Source of the DNA: GCA-002790365 sp964486645
GTDB lineage: Bacteria; Bacteroidota; Ignavibacteria; Ignavibacteriales; Ignavibacteriaceae
Assembly (NCBI GenBank): GCA_964486645.1
Contig: CAZAOG010000080.1
Location: 1 to 12,816, forward strand
Direction: 5' to 3'
Length of the DNA: 12,816 nt
A program made the translations under genes and the position numbers. Below are positions 1-6,820 of this stretch, in pieces; the first letter of the stretch is position 1, and each line of letters begins with the position of its first letter. The notes beneath the pieces were generated by a model. It was given only the letters and a program-made list of their open reading frames with translations, made no database searches and was not told the origin of the DNA.

Positions 1-44
1 CCGGCAGACAATTAATTGCGGGGGTTAAATATTCGTTAAAGTGA
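1..44 (+). CDS. Possible 3' end of a rightward gene (partial)
   Basis: The third forward frame is open from the window edge to a TGA at 42-44 and reads GRQLIAGVKYSLK. This alternating hydrophobic/polar tail, ending in an aromatic residue close to the C-terminus, resembles the last strand of outer-membrane beta-barrels such as TonB-dependent receptors. Only 13 complete codons are visible, so the family is a guess. It would converge with the epimerase gene, whose stop lies 33 bases further on. Chance openness over 13 codons is quite possible. Confidence 0.33.
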   Translation, partial: GRQLIAGVKYSLK

Positions 45-77
45 TTGGTTAAATTTAAACTTTAAAATTAAAATTTT

Positions 78-1568
78 TCAACTCATCTTATCAATTTGTT
101 TTATTAAATTGGTAAAAATTATATAATGAAACGGTAAAAAATTATACCAATAAATTTTCCCCTTCCAATTGTACGGTTCAAAATAAGCGGTAACGGTTAA
201 TCTGTTTTTTTCACCTAAATCTTTTATTTTAAATTCAAGCCAAGCTTTACCCGGCAGTTTCATTTCTGCACGTAAAAGCAGTCTGTTATTTTTAAGAATG
301 TCCTCAACACGGAAAAAATCCACCACATCGTGCATCCTTAATTCTTTCGGACTTCTTCTGCCTCTTGATGTACCCGCTCCCATCAGTATTGAGTCCAAAA
401 TTCCTCTTAAACGCCACATCCAGTTGGAATGGAACCATCCTTCTTTTCCGCCGATTTTGCAAATAGAGTTAAACAGAGACTCCTTTCTCTTGTAAGATAT
501 AATAGAGTAGGAATTTATGTAATGAGGAGGCTTTTTAAGTTCATTTAGTTTTATTGCAAGTTCGTGGGCACGCGGGTATTCATCAGACCATCTCGTGTGG
601 ACTTCATCCAGTTCTTCACGGGACATTGCCCGCAGCAATGCTTCCTTAAAGGATATCGGCTTGTACATTGAAGGCGGTAATTTATTTTCACTTTTGCATA
701 AAACATCGTTGTTGCAGCTTTGCATTAAAGATTTTATTATAGATGCGGGAACCGGAGTAAGCAGGCTCGCAAAATAAGAGTATATTTTAAAATTTTTGAA
801 TCTTGTTTTTATAAATATCTTTTTTTTGTTAAGAAGCTTTGACGTTATTTCGACCATTTTTTCGTAGGTTAACGTTTCCATTCCGCCCACATCATAAATC
901 TTCCCTGTAGTTTCTTCATTTTCTAAAACGCCGATAAGTGCATTAATTAGAGTTCTTATACTTATCGGCTGACATTTTGTTTTTGCCCAGTAGGGTAAAA
1001 GAAAAACAGGCGATTTTTGAACAAGATTCTTAAGTATTTCATAAGGAGCGCTTCCGGAACCGATTATAATTGCGGCTCTTAAAATTGTCGTGGGTATACT
1101 GCCGTTGCTAAGTACTTCGGCTACCTGGTTTCTGCTTCTTAGATGAGGGGAAAGTCCCGGACTGTATTCACCGAGCGCACCTAAATAAATTATACGCTTT
1201 ACATCGTTTTGTTTTGCTGCGTTTACAAAATTATAAGCGGCTTTTATATCGGCTACTTCAAATTTTTTGGGTCCCAGTAATAAGGAATGGATCAAATAAT
1301 AAGCCGCATAAATTCCCTTTAGGGCTTTGTTAAGTTGTTCGGGTTTTAATGCGTCTGCAACTACCACTTCCACATTCGGCCATCTTCCAATTAATTCGGC
1401 AGACGAAACTCTTGCCATTACCTTTACTTTGTAGCCTCGGGCTACCAGCTCGGGGACAAGTCTTCCCCCTACGTATCCTGTTGCTCCGGTTACTAATATG
1501 GTCCCCAGTTCAGGTTTGGGCTCGGTTAGTAAATTTTTGCAGAGTAGTTCGTCACTATCCCATTTCAT
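78..1568 (-). CDS. SDR-family NAD(P)-binding epimerase/reductase with C-terminal DUF2867 domain
   Basis: The 496-residue protein has two parts. Residues 22-250 form an atypical/extended SDR Rossmann fold. The nucleotide-binding motif TGATGYVGG has glycines at 28, 31 and 34. YLIHS (91-95) and YLGALGE (128-134) resemble the NmrA/epimerase-like branch that often lacks the classical YxxxK pair. Residues about 352-490 match DUF2867, with W-rich segments such as SNWMWRLRG (381-389), RAEMKLPGKAWLEF (433-446) and YWYNFLPFH (473-481). The fusion is a recurrent architecture of bacterial oxidoreductases of unknown substrate, probably cytosolic or membrane-associated. The ATG at 1566-1568 is the only sensible start and no Shine-Dalgarno precedes it. 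The gene is transcribed in the same direction as the aconitase, but a terminator separates them, so it probably has its own promoter. Substrate and pathway cannot be told from sequence. Confidence 0.9.
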   Translation of the reverse strand: MKWDSDELLCKNLLTEPKPELGTILVTGATGYVGGRLVPELVARGYKVKVMARVSSAELIGRWPNVEVVVADALKPEQLNKALKGIYAAYYLIHSLLLGPKKFEVADIKAAYNFVNAAKQNDVKRIIYLGALGEYSPGLSPHLRSRNQVAEVLSNGSIPTTILRAAIIIGSGSAPYEILKNLVQKSPVFLLPYWAKTKCQPISIRTLINALIGVLENEETTGKIYDVGGMETLTYEKMVEITSKLLNKKKIFIKTRFKNFKIYSYFASLLTPVPASIIKSLMQSCNNDVLCKSENKLPPSMYKPISFKEALLRAMSREELDEVHTRWSDEYPRAHELAIKLNELKKPPHYINSYSIISYKRKESLFNSICKIGGKEGWFHSNWMWRLRGILDSILMGAGTSRGRRSPKELRMHDVVDFFRVEDILKNNRLLLRAEMKLPGKAWLEFKIKDLGEKNRLTVTAYFEPYNWKGKIYWYNFLPFHYIIFTNLIKQIDKMS

Positions 1569-1657
1569 ATTTATAAATTAATACTTATTTGTGTTAAAAT
1601 CTTGGTGAATAATTAAAACATTACTTTGAGTTTATGGAGAAAAAAAAACATAGGCTA

Positions 1658-1675
1658 CGCAGAGAACCGCAGAGA
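1658..1675. repeat. Short intergenic direct repeat (CGCAGAGA x2)
   Basis: CGCAGAGA occurs twice with a 10-base period (1658-1665 and 1668-1675), just after an A-run. I recall intergenic 'cgcagag' repeats of this kind being scattered through many bacterial genomes. Here only two units are present and no function can be assigned. Confidence 0.5.
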
Positions 1676-1693
1676 TATTCTTAAGGATTGAAT

Positions 1694-1732
1694 AAAAAAA
1701 GATTCCACCCTCATTTATAAAGAATGGAATCT
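1694..1732 (-). terminator. Rho-independent terminator of the aconitase gene
   Basis: On the minus strand, AGATTCCA and TGGAATCT form an 8-bp perfect stem (arms at 1725-1732 and 1700-1707) around a 17-base loop. Six T residues follow (1699 down to 1694). It begins 32 bases after the aconitase stop and points the right way. It separates the aconitase from the downstream epimerase gene. Confidence 0.82.
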
Positions 1733-1764
1733 TACTTGAAAAACTTATCAACAAATGAATTGAA

Positions 1765-4023
1765 TTAATTATTCATTTTCGCTATCAAGTTTAATGCGCT
1801 TCCTGCTTTAAACCATTCAATTTGCGGCTCATTCATTGTGTGATTAAGTATTGCCTCATCTTTTGTTCCGTCTTCGTGTTTTATGATGAGCTTTAATTGT
1901 TTACCCGGAGCTAATTCTTTCAGTCCGATAATATCCAGTTTATCGTTTTCCTTTATTTTATCGTAATCGCCCGGATCGGCAAAAGTAAGAGGAAGAATAC
2001 CTTGCTTTTTAAGATTTGTCTCGTGAATACGGGCAAAGCTTTTAACTATTATCGCTTTTCCGCCCAGGTGTCTGGGCTCCATAGCTGCGTGTTCGCGCGA
2101 GGAACCTTCGCCGTAGTTTTCATCACCTACAACTACCCAACCGATACCTTCGGCTTTGTAATGGCGTGCAACTTCGGGAACCGATTTATATTCACCCGTT
2201 AATTGGTCTTTAACAACACCGGCTTTACCGTTAAAATAATTAATCGCACCAATGAACATATTGTTTGAGATGTTATCCAAATGTCCGCGGAATCTAAGCC
2301 AAGGACCGGCCATAGAAATATGATCGGTTGTACATTTACCTTTTGCTTTTAATAACAGTTGAAGGTCGATTAAATCTTCACCTTCCCAAGGTTTAAAGGG
2401 AGCTAAAAGTTGAAGTCTTTCGCTTTCCGGACTGACTTTAACTTCTATGCTTGAGCCGTCTTCGGCAGGCGGAATAAAACCTTCTTCACCTTCTACAAAT
2501 CCCGAAGGAGGAAGTTCTTCTCCGCTTGGAGGATCCAGTTTTACTTTTTCTCCTTTTTCGTTCGTCAGTTCATCTGTAATGGGGTTGAACGATAAACTTC
2601 CTGCAATTGCAATTGCAGTTGTTAATTCCGGGCTTGCAACAAAGGCAAGCGTGTTGGGGTTTCCGTCGTTTCTTTTGGCAAAATTCCGGTTGAACGATGT
2701 TACGATTGTGTTTCTTTCTCCCGATTCGTTATCCATTCTTTTCCACATTCCTATACAAGGACCGCAGGCATTTGCAAGTGTAAGTCCGCCAAAATCATTC
2801 AATGTTTTTAATTGTCCGTCTCTTTCTATTGTAGCCCTAACTCTTTCAGAGCCCGGGGTGATTGTGAACTGCGATTTTGCTTTCAAGCCCTTTTCCATTG
2901 CCTGTTTTGCAATTCCCGCCGCTCTGTCAATATCTTCATAGCTGGAGTTTGTGCAGCTGCCTATCAAGGCAACTTTTACTTCATCCGGAAAATCATTTTC
3001 TTTTACGGCTTCTTTCATTTTTGAAATGGGCCAAGCTTTATCCGGTGTAAAGGGTCCGTTAAGATGAGGCTCTAATTCGCTTAAATTAATTTCAATTACC
3101 TGGTCGTAATATTTTTCAGGATTTTGGGCAACTTCCGGATCTGCTTTTAACATATCGGAATTTTCTTCCGCTAATGCCGCGACATCTTTCCTGTTTGTAA
3201 TTCGTAAATATGTTGCCATCCTTTCATCGAACGGAAAGACGGAAGTTGTTGCGCCGATTTCCGCGCCCATATTACATATTGTCCCTTTTCCTGTACAGGA
3301 TAAAGCGGAAGTGTCGCCGAAATATTCCACGATAGCACCGGTACCGCCTTTAACGGTTAATATACCTGCCAATTTTAATATTACGTCTTTCGGTGAAGTC
3401 CAGCCGTTAAGTTTACCGGTTAATTTTACACCGATAATTTTGGGCCATTTAAGTTCCCAAGGTAATCCGGTCATAACGTCCACCGCATCGGCGCCGCCTA
3501 CACCAATGGCAATCATTCCCAAGCCGCCGGCGTTTGGAGTGTGCGAATCGGTACCAATCATCATTCCGCCCGGGAATGCATAATTTTCAAGAACCACCTG
3601 ATGAATTATTCCGGCTCCCGGTTTCCAAAAACCGATTCCGTATTTGTTAGACGTGCTTTGAAGAAAATCATACACTTCTTTGTTTTCGGTTGTGGCTCTG
3701 TTAAGGTCATCCACAGCACCGAACTGTGCCTGAATTAGGTGGTCACAGTGAACTGTAGTAGGAACGGCGGTTTCTTTTTTACCGGCGTGCATAAATTGTA
3801 AAAGAGCCATTTGTGCGGTAGCGTCCTGCATTGCAACTCTATCCGGTGATAATTCCGAATAATCTTCGCCTCTTTTCAGTTCTCTTTCGGGTAATTCGCT
3901 TAGATGCGAATAAAGGATTTTATCTGTGTAGGTTAAGGGTCTACCCAAAATTTCTCTTGCTTTTTCTATTTTATTTCCAAGTTCGGAATAAACTTTTTGA
4001 ATCATATCTATATTTGCTGCCAT
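1765..4023 (-). CDS. acn: Aconitate hydratase, mitochondrial-type
   Basis: Aconitase interconverts citrate and isocitrate through cis-aconitate in the TCA cycle, using a [4Fe-4S] cluster in the cytosol. The three cluster cysteines are present in GSCTNSS (Cys357) and ACGPCIG (Cys420, Cys423). Their spacing equals that of mature mitochondrial aconitase (358/421/424). Other family signatures include DHLIQAQFG (94-102), GTDSHTPNAGG (157-167), TTDHISMAGPW (565-575) and the swivel-domain YGEGSSREHAAMEPR (637-651). Ser641 of the last is the likely catalytic base. The length of 752 residues fits the mitochondrial-type subfamily rather than the roughly 890-residue AcnA or AcnB. The ATG at 4021-4023 is backed by an AAGGA seven bases upstream. 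The gene stands alone between a divergent regulator and its own terminator, so it is probably monocistronic. No truncation or missing active-site residue is seen. Confidence 0.97.
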   Translation of the reverse strand: MAANIDMIQKVYSELGNKIEKAREILGRPLTYTDKILYSHLSELPERELKRGEDYSELSPDRVAMQDATAQMALLQFMHAGKKETAVPTTVHCDHLIQAQFGAVDDLNRATTENKEVYDFLQSTSNKYGIGFWKPGAGIIHQVVLENYAFPGGMMIGTDSHTPNAGGLGMIAIGVGGADAVDVMTGLPWELKWPKIIGVKLTGKLNGWTSPKDVILKLAGILTVKGGTGAIVEYFGDTSALSCTGKGTICNMGAEIGATTSVFPFDERMATYLRITNRKDVAALAEENSDMLKADPEVAQNPEKYYDQVIEINLSELEPHLNGPFTPDKAWPISKMKEAVKENDFPDEVKVALIGSCTNSSYEDIDRAAGIAKQAMEKGLKAKSQFTITPGSERVRATIERDGQLKTLNDFGGLTLANACGPCIGMWKRMDNESGERNTIVTSFNRNFAKRNDGNPNTLAFVASPELTTAIAIAGSLSFNPITDELTNEKGEKVKLDPPSGEELPPSGFVEGEEGFIPPAEDGSSIEVKVSPESERLQLLAPFKPWEGEDLIDLQLLLKAKGKCTTDHISMAGPWLRFRGHLDNISNNMFIGAINYFNGKAGVVKDQLTGEYKSVPEVARHYKAEGIGWVVVGDENYGEGSSREHAAMEPRHLGGKAIIVKSFARIHETNLKKQGILPLTFADPGDYDKIKENDKLDIIGLKELAPGKQLKLIIKHEDGTKDEAILNHTMNEPQIEWFKAGSALNLIAKMNN

Positions 4024-4030
4024 AATAAGT

Positions 4031-4035
4031 TCCTT
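4031..4035 (-). promoter_or_regulatory. Shine-Dalgarno of the aconitase gene
   Basis: On the minus strand AAGGA lies 7 bases before the aconitase ATG. It is one of the few clear ribosome binding sites in this window and confirms that start. Confidence 0.7.
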
Positions 4036-4080
4036 AGTATTTAAAATTAATTTATAAATTCATCGTAAAAATAAGAAAAT

Positions 4081-4104
4081 TTGGAATGAAATTAATTGGA
4101 ATGA
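4081..4104. repeat. Direct repeat TTGGAATGA x2 between divergent genes
   Basis: TTGGAATGA occurs at 4081-4089 and 4096-4104, a 15-base period, in the 202-base region between the aconitase and the sigma-54 regulator. It lies about 60-80 bases from the aconitase start and about 120-145 bases from the regulator start, so it could be a paired operator. The protein that would bind is unknown. Chance is possible in AT-rich sequence. Confidence 0.4.
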
Positions 4105-4225
4105 TTTCTGTGTGTATATTATGTCACAAATATGAAACCAAATAAAATTTAATTAAAGTTAAAATTTATTTATGTCTTGATTATATTTAACTACAATATT
4201 TTTTTATATAAAAACAGATGCATAA

Positions 4226-5596
4226 ATGAACAGCGGTTCCATACTTATAGTAGATGATGAAGTCTCTTATCTCAACCTTCTTCAGAATTTATTAAACGAT
4301 GAAGGATATGAAGATGTAACGATAGAATCCAATCCGCTTAAAGTTTTAAATATTTTAGATAGAAAAAACATTGACCTTATTATTTTAGACATTTTTATGC
4401 CTCAAATGAACGGCATGGAGCTGTTGGAACTAATCAACCAGAAATATCCTCTGATACCTGTAATTATGGTAACCGCTCTTAAAGACGTAAAGTTGGCTAT
4501 CGAAGCAACCAACAGGGGGGCGTATGAATTTATAACCAAACCGCCTGATTTAGACAGACTTTTCCTGACAATAAAACGTGCTCTCGAAATAAAGTTGCTT
4601 TCGCTTGAACGTAATGCGCTGAGAAAAGCAGGTGATATTGAAGAAGAAAAATTAAAAAAAGAATTTCCCGATATTATAACCAATTCAAAAGAAATGTTAA
4701 AGGTTTTTGAATTGGTAAAAATCTTTGCATCTACAAACGAAACGATTTTAATTACCGGTGAAACCGGAACGGGTAAAGATTTAATTGCCAAGAAAATATA
4801 CGAACACTCTCAAAGAAGAGATAAACCTTATGTCCAGGTTAACATTGCTTCCATTTCACAGAATCTTTTTGAAAGCGAACTATTCGGACATGAAAAAGGT
4901 TCGTTTACAGGCGCATCGACTGAAAAGAAAGGTTATTTTGAAGCGGCTAACGGAGGTACGATCTTTCTTGATGAAATTGGTGATCTGTCAAAAGAACTTC
5001 AGGGAAAATTATTAAGAACCATACAATACAACGAGATCTACCGCCTCGGAAGTTCAAAACCAATAAAACTGGATACAAGAATTATTGCGGCTACTAACAA
5101 AAATTTAAAAGAAGCAATAAAACGCAACGAATTCAGAAATGATCTTTATTTCAGACTGACAAGGGGTTTTATAAATTTACCCCCTTTAAGATATCGTAAA
5201 GAAGACATTGGCTTGCTGGCAAATTACTTTCTTTCTGCCGGGAATAAAATTTATAAAAAAAATGTGTTGGGATTCGAAGAAAAGACACTTTCAAAATTGA
5301 AGAACTACTCTTTTCCGGGAAACATAAGAGAACTTGAAAACATAGTGTTAAATGCAATCGCAAAGACAAAAGACCGGTCATATATTTCAGAGATTGATAT
5401 TCCTGATGAGTCTTTAATAATTACGGATAGCGATAAAGAAGAAAATGATTTTTCTACGATTGATGTAACGGTTCAGAATCATATAAAAAAAGTTGTAAAG
5501 TACACAAACGGAAATATCCCCAAAGCAGCTTCCATTTTAGGCATTAGCGAAAGGACTTTGCAAAGACGCCTGCAAAAAATGCGAAACCAAAATTAG
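4226..5596 (+). CDS. Sigma-54-dependent response regulator (NtrC/PilR/AtoC type)
   Basis: The 456 residues carry the three domains of a bacterial enhancer-binding protein. The receiver (1-120) has acidic pair D10/D11, phospho-acceptor D55, T83 and K105. The AAA+ domain (about 150-380) has Walker A GETGTGKD (178-185), the sigma-54 contact loop GSFTGA (225-230), Walker B IFLDE (246-250) and sensor II FPGNIRELEN (363-372). A Fis-type helix-turn-helix (about 415-452) ends in SERTLQRRLQKM. It should activate RNAP-sigma54 by ATP hydrolysis once phosphorylated. No histidine kinase lies beside it here, so its partner is elsewhere or outside the window. The loop has Ser in place of the first Ala of GAFTGA, but the contact residues F and T are kept. 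The pseudopilin trio 177 bases downstream, preceded by a sigma-54-like promoter, is the likely target, as PilR is for pili. The ATG lacks a Shine-Dalgarno. Confidence 0.95.
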   Translation: MNSGSILIVDDEVSYLNLLQNLLNDEGYEDVTIESNPLKVLNILDRKNIDLIILDIFMPQMNGMELLELINQKYPLIPVIMVTALKDVKLAIEATNRGAYEFITKPPDLDRLFLTIKRALEIKLLSLERNALRKAGDIEEEKLKKEFPDIITNSKEMLKVFELVKIFASTNETILITGETGTGKDLIAKKIYEHSQRRDKPYVQVNIASISQNLFESELFGHEKGSFTGASTEKKGYFEAANGGTIFLDEIGDLSKELQGKLLRTIQYNEIYRLGSSKPIKLDTRIIAATNKNLKEAIKRNEFRNDLYFRLTRGFINLPPLRYRKEDIGLLANYFLSAGNKIYKKNVLGFEEKTLSKLKNYSFPGNIRELENIVLNAIAKTKDRSYISEIDIPDESLIITDSDKEENDFSTIDVTVQNHIKKVVKYTNGNIPKAASILGISERTLQRRLQKMRNQN

Positions 5597-5604
5597 TTAA
5601 AAAA

Positions 5605-5638
5605 TATACGACAATTTTGACGTCAAAATTGTCGTATA
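5605..5638. promoter_or_regulatory. Perfect 34-bp palindrome after the sigma-54 regulator
   Basis: Two 17-base arms (5605-5621 and 5622-5638) are exact reverse complements with no spacer, centred on GACGTC. It begins 8 bases after the regulator's stop codon, so a terminator hairpin is the simplest reading. However, the forward side is followed by ATCTTTAAAT, a poor U-tract, while the good T-run lies on the reverse-strand side where no gene ends. An alternative is a dimer binding site. Its centre is about 97 bases upstream of the -24 element at 5718, within the usual range for enhancer sites of sigma-54 activators. The role is not settled by sequence. Confidence 0.75.
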
Positions 5639-5714
5639 ATCTTTAAATAAAACCTTCATTCTTTTATTTTTAATTGAATACCGCTCAAACACAAATTCCC
5701 CTTGCGCAAAATTG

Positions 5715-5732
5715 TTAGGCACATTTATTGTT
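5715..5732 (+). promoter_or_regulatory. Candidate sigma-54 (-24/-12) promoter for the pseudopilin genes
   Basis: TTAGGCACATTTATTGTT matches the sigma-54 pattern TTGGCAC-N5-TTGC at the key GG (5718-5719), at CAC and at TTG (5728-5730), with the required ten bases between GG and the -12 doublet. The doublet is GT instead of GC. Transcription would start near 5743, leaving a leader of about 30 bases before the first pseudopilin ATG. Its position directly after a sigma-54 activator gene strengthens the call. Confidence 0.5.
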
Positions 5733-5773
5733 TTATATAAAGTGAAAAATTAGAACTAACTTTAAATAAAACT

Positions 5774-6259
5774 ATGAATAATGTACAATCAATGCTGGCT
5801 ATAGGCGGGCTTATAATTTTATCTTTAACGTCGTTAAGATTTAACAAAGCTATTTTACAAACTTCTACTGTAGACGTAGAAAATAAAATCAGCTTAACGG
5901 CAATATCTTTGGCAGATGATTTAATAGAAGAAATAAAAGTTAAAAGCTTCGATAAAGCAACTATAGAATTTCCGACCACCAATACCGAAAGTTTAACGAG
6001 CAAAGAGAATTTAGGACCGGATTCGGGAGAGGTTTACCCAAATTACAATGACGTTGACGATTATAATAATTATGTAAGGAATGTAAATGCTCCTCACACC
6101 GAGGGTTATAAAATAACTTGTACCGTTGATTATGTGGAAGAAAATAATCCTAATATAATTAGCTCATCGCAAACATTTTATAAAAAAGTGACGGTTACCG
6201 TAACAAACACGTATATGAGTTTTCCGATAATTTTATCATATATATTTACTTTAAAATAA
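5774..6259 (+). CDS. Minor pseudopilin-like protein, GspI/PilV type
   Basis: The 161 residues start with one hydrophobic helix (about 8-20, LAIGGLIILSLTS). A helix of the type ISLADDLIEEIKVKSFD follows (45-60), which in PilV/GspI-like proteins continues the N-terminal pilin helix. Then comes a beta-rich globular part with NYNDVDDYNNY (90-100) and VTVTNTYMSFP (140-151). It should sit in the inner membrane and join a pilus or pseudopilus tip. The canonical prepilin motif (glycine, then Phe and Glu at +5) is absent, so processing by prepilin peptidase is doubtful. No earlier in-frame start exists before a stop at 5738-5740, and no Shine-Dalgarno is seen. Its stop overlaps the next ATG by one base. 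The family is inferred from architecture and gene order, not from a strong motif. Confidence 0.75.
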   Translation: MNNVQSMLAIGGLIILSLTSLRFNKAILQTSTVDVENKISLTAISLADDLIEEIKVKSFDKATIEFPTTNTESLTSKENLGPDSGEVYPNYNDVDDYNNYVRNVNAPHTEGYKITCTVDYVEENNPNIISSSQTFYKKVTVTVTNTYMSFPIILSYIFTLK

Positions 6260-6819
6260 TGGATACTATTTTAGATATTTTAGGTGCTTTGTTGATTTCG
6301 GGATTTGTAATGCTTGGTATTTCAAATCTGAATATATATTCAACACAAATTCGATTCAAATCTAATTCCGAATTAAGTTTAATATCAAACGCCAAAACAT
6401 TGGCGGACATACTTGAAAATGATTTAAGAAAAATCGGCTATGGATATAACGGTACATCAATTTTAACAGCTGATCCTAAAAAAATAAAATTTATTGCAGA
6501 TATAGATTCCAACGGCGTGAGCGATACGGTATCTTATTTCTTAAGTGATTCTATAGCTGTCTCCTATACGGAAAATCCCAAAGATAAAATTTTATATAGA
6601 TTGGTAAACGGCGATACTTCAAAAGGACCGTCTCTCGGTATAACGGATATAAAGTTCAACTATAAAAACATAAATGGTTCAGTTACCACAGTATTAGACA
6701 GCATAAAATATATAACAACCGAAATTTGGATAGAGTCGCCCGAACCTGTCGGTATAGATTCGAATAAAAATTATTTGTTTACTTACTGGGAACTATCAAT
6801 CAATCCAAGGAATATCTAA
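6259..6819 (+). CDS. Minor pseudopilin-like protein, GspJ/PilW type
   Basis: The 186 residues begin with a hydrophobic segment (4-22, ILDILGALLISGFVMLGIS). A helix with ISNAKTLADILENDLRKIGYGY (42-63) follows, the arrangement typical of PilW/GspJ minor pilins. The globular part contains DIDSNGVSD (81-89), which has the DxDxNGxxD spacing of an EF-hand-like calcium loop, and ENPKDKILYRLVNG (105-118). No GFTLIE-type cleavage motif is visible. The ATG overlaps the previous TAA (TAATG), and the following gene starts one base after this stop, so the three genes are almost certainly translationally coupled. The protein is probably anchored in the inner membrane. GspJ/PilW assignment is inferred from style and position between I-like and K-like genes. 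Confidence 0.75.
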   Translation: MDTILDILGALLISGFVMLGISNLNIYSTQIRFKSNSELSLISNAKTLADILENDLRKIGYGYNGTSILTADPKKIKFIADIDSNGVSDTVSYFLSDSIAVSYTENPKDKILYRLVNGDTSKGPSLGITDIKFNYKNINGSVTTVLDSIKYITTEIWIESPEPVGIDSNKNYLFTYWELSINPRNI

Positions 6820-6820
6820 A

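Noticed and set aside
2447..2941. 164-codon plus-strand ORF inside the aconitase gene
   Set aside because: It is antisense to a fully convincing aconitase and has no family resemblance; it is a frame shadow.
4402..4791. 129-codon minus-strand ORF inside the sigma-54 regulator
   Set aside because: It is antisense to conserved receiver and Walker motifs, and its composition is that of a shadow frame.
5738..5773. Upstream extension of the first pseudopilin gene to find a prepilin leader
   Set aside because: The frame meets a TAA at 5738-5740 with no start codon between it and the ATG at 5774.
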